Positions 11,610-23,900 of a stretch of DNA of 64,000 nucleotides are shown here, piece after piece. Every line of letters begins with the position of its first letter. The stretch's first letter is position 1. A model generated the notes under the pieces. That model was not told where the DNA came from. It made no database searches and saw nothing but the letters and a program-made list of their open reading frames with translations. Both the position numbers and the translations under genes were made by a program. The stretch is from NCBI RefSeq assembly GCF_963422355.1, contig NC_085095.1:6267327-6331326 (forward strand), read 5' to 3'. This DNA is from Corticium candelabrum. Taxonomy: Eukaryota; Porifera; Homoscleromorpha; Homosclerophorida; Plakinidae.

Positions 11610-12819
11610 AGTTCTTGATCGAGCTAAGCGTCAGCGAACCTCTTCGAGCTGCATGATAAGCACGCCCCCGTCTATACTGTAGAAATTAACTAGTGTGAAT
11701 GTTACTCACATGCAATAGCCTCTGATCATGATGCATGTGCTCTGGAAATCTACGAACAAACACAAAATATTTTTAGCATACATCTGCAGGTGGTTGTAAA
11801 TGGCTATGTACTGCTGGGGCATACCGTGATCTTCAATAGTGGTGGAGCTAAAAGTAGATAGTATTCTGGGACACACCCACTACAAGAGACACGCCTACTG
11901 AATTAGCGTGTACAGTCCAGTGTACATGTACTTACAGTGACATCTAGATGCATATACACATGCATATGGACATGCATACATCCAAATATACATTCCTAAA
12001 AACATGCACATACATGTAGCACCACTTGGTATGTCAACATACATACCTAGCTTCTCTGTCTAGAGAGCCATATGGATCCAAGTACCCTTGAAATCGGGTC
12101 TGTTTCTTGATTACTATAAATTTTTGATAACCAGAGAGATCTAGATAAAAGCAGCATGATACATACATTTAGCAAAGGCAGAAACAGGCATGACAGACAA
12201 ATCCCAAAAACAGTCATCTGAATCTAAAAGTAGTCTACATGACGATGGTACAGTATGCCCAGGGCACACAGTGATGGCTTTCCTAGACTAGTATGTACAG
12301 TATAAACAGTACTGTACATAGCGATACATGATATCTAGACACACATATATGTAAATGCCTAGACATCAGCACTGGCCAGTTATCCAGGAAAATTGACCAG
12401 AAAATGGATTTGTTCAGCTAGTGACAAGTCTTGTTCGGATACAATAATTCTTCTTCTTTCTTTTAATAAACCACAATTTACATCAGTCTTACGTAATTAC
12501 AATTACTAAAAATATTTAGTAGCTGAACATCTTGACAACTCGCACTACAGTATATAGGCATGTGGTATGTAGACTTGCAATGTTGCAATGTACATACGAG
12601 AATGTCTCCAAACTTGTTCAAGCTGGTTGATCTAAGGTTGCGAAGCATACCTCTCACACATGTAGACAAGGTCTATAGCTGCATGGTGGCCAGTGGAGTG
12701 CTGCAGCTAGACGTAATTACAACTGAACACCAACCTCATCGCATAGCTAGTGAAACCAACATGTTAAACCTTTCAAACGCTCTGTAATTACTCACAAATC
12801 GGCAACGCGGATAGCGCCA
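11610..12819. other. Intergenic, no gene seen
   Basis: This is upstream of gene A and holds its presumed promoter. Short frames (for example 12478-12787) have no recognisable features. From 12754 a frame stays open into the gypsy insertion site (see the fragment at 19072-19237). Confidence 0.5.
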
Positions 12820-12942
12820 TGTAATGTAGTAATTTAATAGTTTTACGTCTTAGTGCACGTTAGCATATCAGTGGTTATATATAACACATCGCTTACTTAT
12901 AATACATCAGTCTTTTTACCTGCAATCGCCGTGTGTACCACA
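12820..12942 (+). repeat. 5' LTR of gypsy element 2
   Basis: This 123-bp LTR closely matches the two separated pieces of the 3' LTR (17523-17536 and 18966-19071). Confidence 0.8.
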
Positions 12943-13104
12943 CTAGTGACAGGAGTGGGATTTTAGAATGCAACGTGATACGCCTCAGGTTTTTGATGGA
13001 ACTGTAAATTTACTTTCCTTTCTGAACCGTATTACTGTCTGGACAGCACTGAAAGGTTTTGAGGGTGAGAAGAAGGCACTCGCCCAGCATCCCGATTAGA
13101 AGGG

Positions 13105-16100
13105 GTGGCCTTTGAGAACTATCGACGTCTGGAGAGTGAGGAAAAGCAAGATTTTGATGTTATTGTGGTTTCACTAAAGAAGGAGTTCCTCGGTGGGGCA
13201 ATAGATAGGCGGCTCGCGGTGGAGGAGTTGCGCGGCAGAAAATGGAAACAGTTCGAAGAACCTTCAGCGGCGTTCGCGCACGACATTGACAGGTTAGTAC
13301 GGCTAGCGTATCCGGGGTTTGATAGTGCGTCCGCGACTACTTTGGCCAGAGACGCCTTTCTAGATGGTCTACCGAGAGAATTCCAAATTCTGTTGAGAAG
13401 GGACAAAACTACTAACGCTAGAGGTGTCAAAGAATTAGCTCAGGAAGTCAACTAACTTCGATTAGCCGGAATTCCCTCAGTCAGACCGGCACCGACAAAT
13501 GCAAGTCCAGTGTATCAGCTACCTCGAGATCCAATGCTTGGTAAGAGATGGTATATTTGTGGTGATATTAACCACCTCCGGTCTAGTTGTCCTCATTTTC
13601 ATGAATGTCATGGATGTTTGAGACCGGGGCATGTTGCCCAAAACTGTACTGCTGCATTTCCTGCATCAAAGAGAGGAGGTCAGATCACTAATTTAGCCAC
13701 GGCTCTTCACGGTCTATATAATTATGGTGACCAGCAACCTCTTTCTTTTTTGGTGGATACAGGAGCAGACATCAGCTTGATACCACTTGATGTTGTTCAG
13801 ATGAACCACACGACAGCTAAAAGAAATATTGTTCGCCAACCAATAATGGTTGATGGTTCTACCTCACAGTGTGAGGAAACTGATACTTACGTCGTTTCAG
13901 TTGGGATCTCAAAAGGTATACAGTTCATTTTACGTTGTGAAAGGAATCGACTGTGTGGTTTTGGGCACTGATATTCTTTCGACTCTTGAGGTCCAGATAG
14001 ATGTCGCTAATAGAAAGTTGTTCTTGAAAGGAGAAGAAGTGACAACACTCCAACCAGTTAAATCAGAACCAACAAGGTCTGAAGTGCGTTTATTGAAGTT
14101 TGGTAGGTTGTATTCGCCAAGCAGTGTACTATTCGGGCCTGGGCAAGAAACCACCATTTGGGGAAATAGACACTCCAATGTTACTAGTGCATGAACAGGA
14201 ATTGTGGAAGTAGTGGATGAGTTATCTGAACGTTCAGGACTTTGGGAATGTGCTACCTATTGTGTTGGAGGAAAAGGGAGAGATGTTCCGGTAAGAGTTA
14301 TGAATGTCTGCACAAAACCTGTAGTAATACATAAAGGACAGAGTTTGGCGGAATTTACTGAAGCAACCGCGTTGGATGGGGTGGATCGAAGACCAGTTGG
14401 AAAGAGTACCAATATTTACAACCCAATGGTGACATAGATCTGGGTGAGTCATGGAGCTCTGATAAGAAACAACAATTGGAGAATCTTCTAAAACGTCATC
14501 GGGACGTGTTCGTTTATCCTGGCAATGAAAGGTATTCAGCGGATGTTGACACATACGATTCCGCTTACTACCAAAACTCCAATAGCTTGCCGCCCTCGTC
14601 GTCTACCTACAAGATGGAAAGCTGAGGTTGAAGATGAGGTGAGACGATCACGGCGAGATGGGATAATTCGACCATCTACTTCTGGATATGCGGCACCTAT
14701 ATGCCCAGTTAGAAAGAGTGATGGGAGTCTTCGTTTATGCGTAGACTACAGACAGTTAAATGGTAAAACTAAAGACACAGCAATACCAACTGCGAATCTT
14801 CAAGAGGTGATTGAGTCACTATCAGGAGCGAAATTTTTTAGCATCTTGGACTTGGCAAAAGGATATTTTCAAGTGCCAATCGTGGAAAAGGATAAGAAAA
14901 AGACAGCGTTCCGGACACTTTCAGGTTTGTATGAATTCAACAGAATGCCTTTTGGGTTGAAGGGAGCTCTAGCAACGTTTTGTCGAATGATGTCACTAGT
15001 TCTGGAAAACTTGACACCAATTCAGCTAGTCCTCTATATGGATGATCTCTGTATAGTCAGATACATTTCAATTGCATTTGGATCGGTTGGAACAAGCATT
15101 TACAACTTTTCACAAACACGGACTTCGACTTAGTGCGAAGAACTGTCAATTTGTTACAACTCAAGCAATATTCTGTGGATTTCATATTAGTGCGGAAGGA
15201 ATTAATCCTGATCTATAGAGAAGGTTGCTGCTATTGAAAGAATACCTACACCTACTACTGTCAAGGAGGTAAAGGTTTTCTTGGGCATCACTGGTTTTTA
15301 TCGTCGATTTATTCCACGGTATGCTACAATTGCAGCACCTTTGACATCTGTCTATGTTAGCTGGAGAACAGAAATTTCAGTTGTCGACTCATTGTCAAGA
15401 TGCATTTAGTACTTTGAAGCGAAAAATTGTCTACAGCACCGATCTTGGCTCATCCTGTGGCAGATAAACCATTTGTTTTGACTACAGTTGCATCAACTGT
15501 AGGGATTGGTGCAGAACTGGCACAAGAAAGTTCAGAAGGACTACGATCGATTACATATTTTAGTAGAGTTTTATCTAAGACAGAGAGGCGATACTGTACA
15601 TATGATAGAGAATTTCTTGCAGTCGTTATGGCAACTCGTCACTTTCGACACCATTTGCTTGGAACAATTTTTTGCTGCGGACTGATCATTTTCCACTCCA
15701 ATATCTATCTACTGCTAAAGACCCATGGAGTCGTCGTGCCAGGTGGATAGCGGAATTACAAGAATACTGTTTCACTACTGAATACATAAAAGGAGATCAA
15801 AATAGAGTGGCGGATGCTCTCGGTCGTCTTGGATTTGGTAATGACGAAGAACAGTTTACTCAGGAAGACAATATAACAATTTAGTCCCGCCTCATTGTTT
15901 TCGCCTCGGGGAAGCTCACCGAAAGTTTGTATGTTGAGCGATTGTTGGACGACAAACACTTTCGGGGACTTCCAGAGGAGAGATCTAGTATGCTATCAGC
16001 GGCATCTAGCCCTGTTAGTTGGGATACATCGAAGCAATTGAGTTTGGATCATCCAGAACAACTACAATTACAACGTTTACTACGAGAGAAGTTAACGCTA

Positions 16101-17472
16101 TCTAAAGATAGAATATTACATAGAACATCATCACAAGGGCATTCGAATTAAGATTGTCGTACCTATTGCTCTGATATCTGAAGTACTTCGGCTGGCGCAT
16201 GATAATGCTTTCTCAGGACATCAGGGTGTCAAGAAGACATTGACTCGGATATTGGATCGATTTTGGCAAAGCACTGTAAACAGAATTACACCAAATCTTG
16301 TCATACATGTGGGGAAAGGATGCCACCACATCAAAGAGCGCGAGCTCCATTGAAAGAACGCCCTATAGCAGAGAAACCGTTTGAGAGAGTCGAAATAGAC
16401 GTTATTGAAGGACCGTTACCTCGAACCGACAAGGGATCACAATTTATCACAGTTATTCAGGATGCATTTTCCAAATACGTGGAATCGTGCCCATTGCAAC
16501 GACAGACAACAGAAGAAGTATATTATATGTTGCAAGATTCAAGAATGGATTGGTAGACATGGACTGCCAGAAGTAGTTCATTCCGACAATGGAACATGTT
16601 TCACAAGTCGAGCTTTTGAGCAATTTTGTAGTCAACATTGAATACGACATACTAAATCAACGGCATATTACCCCCAAGAAAATGGTGCGGTAGAACGTTC
16701 TAATAGGACAATGGGGAAAATGCTAGCAAAGGTGATAGATTCTAACCATAAAACATGGCAAAACCATTTGACACAAGTCCAACTGGCCTATAGTACGTCG
16801 TATCATGAGTCGATTGGAGACATTCCCTAAAGAGTTCAAAGAGATGCCTAGAACATTGCTACAAGCTGCAGCAGATTCTGTGTGCAAGATAACAGGACAC
16901 AAGACGACATCACCAATGGCTTATGTAGAGAACAGTTTGACATCTGTTTCTAACATATACTAAAAGGTAAAGAAAGACTACAGTCATAGGTCAAATGAAA
17001 GACAAAGACAGTACAACAAATCAAAGTTGCACTTTACCCCATACGGTGTTGGAGATCTAGTGTGGATTACACGTCCTAGTGGAGGGAAACAAGTATCTCG
17101 TTCTTTCTGTCCACGATGGATAGGACCTTATAAAGTTGTTAAAAAGATATCCGACGTAGTATACAAGGTTCGTCGACCATATGGGAGAAAGGTCCTTAGG
17201 ATGTGACTCTCCATCATGATAGAATAAAACCATATGTACAACGTAACTTGCGTTTTAAAGATATTAGAACAGATGTAAACCAACAGAGGGATCTCTTGAA
17301 TATTAAAACAATTGTAAACCAACAAAGAGAGATTCTCTCAGATATTTTCACAGACTCTGAGGCCATCCGGAAGAGTTACCTGATCCCGTTGAATCAGATT
17401 CTAACTCAAGTACTGAAGCTCCGCAAGTACTTAGAAGATCTCAACGTCAAAGATCTCGCCCACAATATTTGA
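13105..17472 (+). pseudogene. gag-pol remnant of gypsy element 2
   Basis: Gag-like open frame at 13105-13455. A zinc-knuckle region at 13552-13650 (CPHFHECHGCLRPGHVAQNC). Protease motif FLVDTGADISLIP near 13749. Reverse transcriptase at 14525-15133 with the intact catalytic box YMDD near 15037-15048. RNase H at 15427-15884. Integrase zinc-binding end and core at 16263-16650 (VIEG near 16400, SDNGTCF near 16583), and a GPY/F-type C-terminal segment (PRWIGPYKVV) near 17111-17140. Frameshifts and stops (for example after 13453, 13969 and 15131) separate these pieces, so it is inactive. Confidence 0.85.
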
Positions 17473-17536
17473 ATGATTATATTGTAGACTCGGACTTTAG
17501 CCCTTCGTCTGAGGGGGAGTGATGTAATGTAGTAAT

Positions 17537-17638
17537 ACTAGTTGTACGGTATCCGTAGGCGCCTCGCATTCGTGAGTAACACGTCCAACGGAGTTTTCAG
17601 ACCGTCTACTGAAACGCCGAGTCCTAACTAGACAATAA

Positions 17639-17702
<64 letters not shown>

Positions 17703-18216
17703 TAGTATACGTGGCCCGTTCTTCGTACGGGCAAGATACTGTAGTGTAAAGATAGTCTGTGGAGATGTCACGTGCAATCTTTGTTGCGAGGTCCCGGATA
17801 TACTGAATAAATTCGAATCTTGCTCTTCGCGCTTGTTTCGATAGAAATCGACACACTGCCAGTGTAGCGCTTGCTGCAGAGAACGTGCAGGTTGGATTCG
17901 GTGCAAATGCAATCAGAATTTGGAGAGAAACGAAAGCGCTAGAAGAGCAAGTTTCCTCGGCAAGAGATATTCGATTGCTCGAAGCTTTGCGAAGAACGAC
18001 GATGCATACAGTCTACACAGGACTGGTGTGGGCGTGTGTTCGAATAAAGTGAAATGTGTAGCGTTTGCGTCATCAAGAAATTTTACGCGGGGGTCGATCC
18101 CTCGAGAGGGGACTCGGTGCATAATTTTTTAATTTTTTACGCAAACCTTCCCCTGTGCGTGCCGAGTGTGCGTGCCAATTTCGGTTGCAAACGGACAAAA
18201 GACGTGGCCGCCAAAC

Positions 18217-18252
<36 letters not shown>

Positions 18253-18257
18253 AGACT

Positions 18258-18294
<37 letters not shown>

Positions 18295-18965
18295 TTTGAG
18301 CTTTATATATATACTAGTATACATGGCCCGTTCTTCGTACGGGCAAGATACTGTAGTGTAAAGATAGGTCTGTGCAATCTTTGTTGCGAGGTCCCGGATA
18401 TTCTGAATGAATTCGAATCTTGCTGTTCGCGCTTGTTTCGATAGAAATCGGCACACTCGCCGTGTAGCGCTTGCTGCAGAAAACGTGTAGGTTGGATTCG
18501 GTGCAAATGCAATCAGAATTTGGAGAGAAACGAAAGCGCTAGAAGAGTAAGTTTCGTCGGCCAGAGATATTCGATCGCTCGAAGCTTTGCGAAGGACGAC
18601 GATGCATATTGTCTACACAGGACTGGTGTGGGCGTGTGTTCGAATGAACCGGAATGTGTAGCGTTGCGTAATCGAGAAATTTTACGCGGGGGCCGACCCC
18701 TCGACAGGGGACCAGGTGCGTAATTTTTAAAACAATTTTACGCAAACCTTCCTCTGTGCGTGCCGAGTGTGCTTGCCGATTTCGGTTGCAAACGGACAGA
18801 AGACGTGGCCTCCAAACGCGAACACACACACACACACAGGCAATTTGAGCTTTATATATTAGATATTATATATATATACCAAAAGCTCGATGGAGAGCCA
18901 TATAGGACCACGCCCATTTCTGTTGTGCAACCCGGATTAGAAGCCTCGCTACGCTCGGCAATAAT
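17537..18965. repeat. Insertion inside the 3' LTR: (TA)n plus a two-copy tandem duplication
   Basis: After a run of about 33 TA units (17637-17704) come two long direct repeats, roughly 17701-18311 and 18312-18858. Each starts ACTAGTATAC(G/A)TGGCCCG, contains the hairpin GCCCGTTCTTCGTACGGGC, and ends in a CA run followed by CAATTTGAGCTTTATATAT. The second copy is shorter. No coding sequence is convincing. I cannot assign it to a known class. Confidence 0.65.
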
Positions 18966-19071
18966 CGTTTTACGTCTTAGTGCACGTTAGCATATCAGTG
19001 GTTCTAGAAGACATCGCTTACCTAGAATACATCAGTCTTTTTACCTGCAATCGCCGTGTGTATATACCACA

Positions 19072-19237
19072 GCCACAAGAAGAATATAATGTACAAGTTT
19101 CCAGATTTGACCCGGAGTGTTTGGAAAGCGCGAACGAATCAGTCGTGTCTGCTCTGAGTCGTGCTATTCAGTTGTCTGATTTGCTAGATACGATATCGCG
19201 TATCGAGTATTTTCGATGTCTGGTTGATATTGACTGA
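19072..19237 (+). CDS. Possible 3' coding exon fragment of an unknown gene, split by gypsy element 2
   Basis: From the target duplication on, an open frame encodes about 53 residues ending FRCLVDID and a stop at 19235-19237. Removing the element and one GCCA copy joins it in frame to an open stretch at 12754-12819. I do not recognise the peptide. It has no transmembrane segment and no repeat character. Whether this is a real exon is uncertain; the continuous frame could be chance. Confidence 0.3.
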
Positions 19238-19632
19238 AGAGATATTTGCAATTGTATGATTGGTAAAATAATATTTACTATTCATATTATATTGGGGTCT
19301 ATTATTTATTAAAATATTAATATTAAATATATTAATTCATTGGTACGTGTATTATATAATTAGATTAGAGTTTTGTACTGGTGGCAATAATAATTAATGT
19401 AAATATATAATTGAGTGAGATTTACGGACGACGTTGAATGTTGCTTTGTTCTGTTGTTCATGTTCGTATGCTGCTTGGTTTGACTACCACATTATGGATT
19501 TTCTTTCTCTTTCGAATACCATCAGGTACAATACAGTGATTCTGAACCAACACGTCACATGAAGGTTCAATTTGTGTCGTTCTTCAGGACTACTGAAGCA
19601 CGGTCTCACTCTCGGCTGAACTTGTGTTGCAG

Positions 19633-20472
19633 ATGTCAGCAGTGAGGTGGATCGTCCTGGCAGAATGGGTCGTTACTTACAATGCCATATCGTCGATCGG
19701 TTTTGTCATCGGGCCAGGCAATCTGATGGCAACCACTGGAGGTTTCAAGTTTGCAGTCACCACGACAGCATTCGTTTTCCTCATCAATTTTATTGTATCG
19801 TGGTGGCTTGTCCATCCCGACCAGCACACGAACAAAGATCATACAAACACTGACAGTGATGATACGTTTAGTTTCAAAGGGTCGATAGCATTCATGAGAT
19901 CAGAGACATGGCCCAAAGTGTCCGGTCTCATGTTGGAACGTTTTATAATCAGTGTTAGTGTTTTAATGCTTCGTAGCAACTTCAGCTTGTTTTTGGAGCA
20001 CAAGTATAATGCCGGACTGAAGATAATAGGATATATAGTGTCATTCAGTGGAGTCATTGTCTTTGGATCTGCTATGATTACAGGATTTGTTACTCGAATG
20101 TACGGCAATGAGTCAAGATTGATGTTTCACTCGTCTCTGTTGATGCTTGCTTCTCAGATTGGTCTCAACTTTGCTACACATATTTCGTTTATCTTCGTTT
20201 TACTGATTCCTTTTGGGTTTGCTTCGTCGGTGATGCGTGTTGTCGTTGCTCATCTTCTGTTGCAGAGAGTCTCGCCGAGAGAGAAGGGTGAGGTGATAGG
20301 AATGGGACAGTCAAGCATCGCATTGGCTCGGATTGTTAGTCTGCAGTTGGCTGGTCTAGCTATGGAACACAGTACTGAGTTACCAGGAACGATTGGAATA
20401 GCATTTGCTGCTTTGGCTAGTGGACTGATCTACAAACGTACTGTATATCGTGTCGAACAAAAGAAAGATTGA
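19633..20472 (+). CDS. Major facilitator superfamily transporter, C-terminal part
   Basis: One 280-codon exon follows a clean acceptor (TTGTGTTGCAG). It encodes several hydrophobic helices starting with a segment containing GFVIGPGN, the position where MFS drug:H+ antiporter-like proteins (TetA, MFSD9, SLC22A18) carry GxxxGPxxGG at the end of the N-terminal half. A charged cytoplasmic loop (about residues 62-85) follows, then roughly six helices to a basic C-terminus (VYRVEQKKD). The N-terminal four to five helices should lie upstream but are not found in the 400 bases before it, and gypsy element 2 sits just beyond. The ATG at 19633 may be internal. It converges with gene B (stop at 20904). 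Likely an SLC22A18/MFSD9-like protein; intact or truncated is unresolved. Confidence 0.6.
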   Translation: MSAVRWIVLAEWVVTYNAISSIGFVIGPGNLMATTGGFKFAVTTTAFVFLINFIVSWWLVHPDQHTNKDHTNTDSDDTFSFKGSIAFMRSETWPKVSGLMLERFIISVSVLMLRSNFSLFLEHKYNAGLKIIGYIVSFSGVIVFGSAMITGFVTRMYGNESRLMFHSSLLMLASQIGLNFATHISFIFVLLIPFGFASSVMRVVVAHLLLQRVSPREKGEVIGMGQSSIALARIVSLQLAGLAMEHSTELPGTIGIAFAALASGLIYKRTVYRVEQKKD

Positions 20473-20903
20473 TAACATGCAATGGTTGCCTAGTGGCATT
20501 TTTAATGTGTTCATATTAAATTACTTTCAAACTATTTATTTTATGTTACCCGTTGATCCCAAAGTATCTGACTATCGTGAAGTTGCAAAGCGTATTCATG
20601 ACTCTGGATATGACAATCACTGCAATCACTTGTAGAGAAAGATTAATTGACAGCAAGGTGCAGTATACTTACAGTAAGCTCTCATTCCCACGGGCTGGGC
20701 ATCATCAACAGCTCCACAATAGAGTAGATAGGACGGGGCCTTAATTACTAGATAATGTGATATGGCAAGGTAATAACATTCAATGCTGCAGTGATGAGTA
20801 ATACAGTCAATACATTATATAAAACAAAAGTCATGACATGCATGTAGTAGTCGCTTGCTTTGCTGTTGCTTGCTGGTTGTTTTACCTCTTTCAAGTGAAT
20901 TTG

Positions 20904-23900
20904 TTAAGTGTACAGATCAGACTCATTCTCTTGTGGCTTCTCTTTCGGCTCTACATTTGTTTCACTTTCTTGGCTTGTTGAGTGGTTTTCTTGTTCAAGT
21001 GCTGTTAGTTTGTCTCTATAATTGCACAACTCAGCTTCTGCCCTCCTCAGTTTTTCATCAGATGCTCGAAGTCTATCTTGATTGTTAGCCAACTCCAACT
21101 GCAGCTGTTGAATTGCTGTTGCCTCAGCGGCTTTATTTCTCCATTCCTTCAGACAGCTGTTTTGTCGTTCTCTTTCTATTTGTAGTTCCTGTTGAAGCCT
21201 GGTTACAGCACAACTCTCTGCCTCTTTGGCTTCTCTCAATGCAGTAAATGCAGACTGAAATTCTATCAAAATCTTTTTTCGAGCCTCATTCTCACTTATA
21301 CTCTCTTGCAATCTCTTCTCCATATATCTAAGTACTACTTTGTCCTGCTGCTTTTGATGCTCAGATTCTTCTAGACGCTGTTGCAATGACATTTTCTCAA
21401 CCCAATGCTTTTCAATGCAAACTTCCAGTGCTCTTTTTTCATCGATGAGTTGTGAAATGGCAGGTTTTGCTTCCATGCTTTCAGACAACCTTACAGTTTC
21501 ATTTGCAACTTCAGGCATAGCCTTAATTTTTCGTTCCTCCTGACTGCGATTCAACTGATCTTCAAGATCTGTAACTTTAGCTTTTTCTACGTGAAGTCTC
21601 TCAGTAACTTCACTGTTTTCTGCTTTAGCTTTATTGATGTCTTTCTCAAATTGGTCACACTTTGATACCAGTGTCTCTCTTTCTTGCTTGAGAGCAGTCA
21701 CAGTGGTTATCAGTTCACCATGTTGCTTTGTCTTATCATCAGCCAGCTGCTCTATCGCATGCTGCTTCGTAAGTAGAGCTGCTTCCAGTTCACAAATCTA
21801 ACAAATGCAAACCAATCTTAGACTCGAGTGTCCAGCCGATCATCTCCCCCCGCGGCGGAGAAAGACCGGCTGGAGACATTCGCCACTCAAAGGAAACCGC
21901 TGCCTCTCTATCCTCCAATCAGGATTTTACACGTTTGGTTAGTGTTTGTGCATGCACGTGTACTTACGATAACTGCTGATAGCAATGCCCGTCGCTATTG
22001 GCTCTCTACTAATGGCTTTGTAACTGAGTAGTGAATTGCTTTTACCGTCTGATATCACGTTTCGTTAGAGTGTGAGCTACACCTGCATGTCGTCTTCTCT
22101 TTGTCTTCCTTTTCGTACTTGGAGGACTAGGCAGCGCATGCAAAACAACTTCTAGTCCCTCACGGTGTCGTACGTTGCATGCATTGAACGAGTAGACCAT
22201 CTCCAAAGCGTGGTATTTGCACTCAACGCAGGGCGACGTGCAGAGCTATGGTCGACCTTTGGTTGGCCTCTGTGGTAAACTTTGAGTCTAGCGATCTTAG
22301 AACGAGAGACAGACAACGAGAAGAGCGGGAAAGAGTCGACATGTTGTTCGTAGACTTGGATGGCACGTGTCGAGACTACACGCACTTGCGTCAGAGAGAA
22401 ATTACATTAGCAAAGAGCCAATGGAGACGTGCATCCCTACCGAGGATGCACAAACATTGAACGGCACTCTGATTGGAGGAAAGAGAGTCGGCGGTTTATT
22501 TGAGTGGCGAATGTCTCCAGCCGGTCCTTCTCTGCCGCGGGGGAGATGACCGGCTGGACACTCGAGCCTAAACCAATCTAGGCTATTAATTGAAAGATTC
22601 ACTTATTAATAATCAGCAACCAGAAATGTCCTTATGAACTAATGCAATGCGTAGTTACAAGTCAAAATTAAATTACTTACTTTATCTGTAAGAGATGTTT
22701 TCTCAGTTTCTAATAGCTCTACGTTTCTGTCATGCTCCTCTTTCTGAATAGCTGCCACAGTCAAGCTGTTCTCCAAACTTAACATTTGTTGTTGCAACTC
22801 ATTTAACTTCTTGTTCTTCTCAGCTATAGTTGATTCTAAATTTTTGTTTAGCTCCTCATTAATAACCTGCACATCTTCCAATTTACTTTGTAATGAATTC
22901 ATTTGTTTCATATGCTGCTCGACATCTGTATGTTGTTGGATTAGAGTAAGATCTGCCTCCAATTGCCTCACTCTGTCTTGGTATTGAACAGCAACTTTGT
23001 TTATCTCACTACAAGCCTCTTGTTCGTCTAAAATCTTCTCCTGGCAGTTTACTAATTCGTCTTTCAAATGACGATTATATCTCTGTGTCTGTTCTTGTTG
23101 TTCCAAAACGTTTTGCAATTTTTCTTCAGCTTTCTTTCGATCAGCAACACTTTGCTGCATTTGATGTTCCAGTTCCTTTTGTTCCTGCAAAAGTTGTTCT
23201 TCATGTTTTTGACGTTCTTCGAGTTCAGCTGTCACGTTCTGACAACAACATCATCATTGAATATATGCACACTAAAATCTCATCCGTTTACCTTAAGAGA
23301 TGCTTTACTTCGTTCGGCTTTACATTGAAACTTATCCCGTTCGGTTGCTACTGTCTGCATCAGTCTAGTCAAGGTTTCAACATCACTACTCACGTGACTA
23401 GAATGCTTCGTGTCTTTTGAATCTCTGGACCTCCCTTGACTCTGAAATCTAGAGTCTGTTGCCGAAGAAGATGCAGACTGTTGCTGTTTTGTATCACAGT
23501 CATCAGACTGCCAATTCTGAAGTTGAATGTGTAATGTATGACTGTTGTGCTCAATCACAACTGGTCGAGTTGGATACAGCTCTCCATTAACAACTAGTTG
23601 ACAGTCAGTGTATATGCCAAGCTTTAAAGGTGTCGGTGCAGACTGAAAGACTCCATTGTGATCATGATTATTCCATCGAAGTTCTACCTAAGACAATTAA
23701 ATAAAGTTATTTTTCAATTAACTCATCGCAAAATTTATTTGAGGTTTATTTATAATGAATTTCTAATAATTATTGTACTAGTAATTGAAGCTGTGTCTAA
23801 ACCGTCGCTTCCACAACTATGAGCCTTCTGGAAACCACAATAGTATTGTTGCAAAGAATACAAATTTAGACGCTATTTCCTTTTCAGAGCACTACTTGTA

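Larger units (their letters stand above)
12820..19071 (+). mobile_element. Degenerate Ty3/gypsy LTR retrotransposon 2
   Basis: The 5' LTR is 12820-12942 (TGTAATG...TACCACA). The 3' LTR starts at 17523, directly after a purine tract (GAGGGGGAGTGA), and ends at 19071. It is interrupted by a nested insertion of about 1.4 kb, after which the LTR resumes with TTTTACGTCTTAGTGCACGT. A 4-bp GCCA duplication flanks the element (12816-12819, 19072-19075). The interior has gag, protease, RT, RNase H and integrase remains in gypsy order, with stops. Confidence 0.85.

Noticed and set aside
22152-22460. Open frames inside the 751-bp foldback element as a transposase
   Set aside because: They are short, overlap on opposite strands, and show no DDE or MULE motif.
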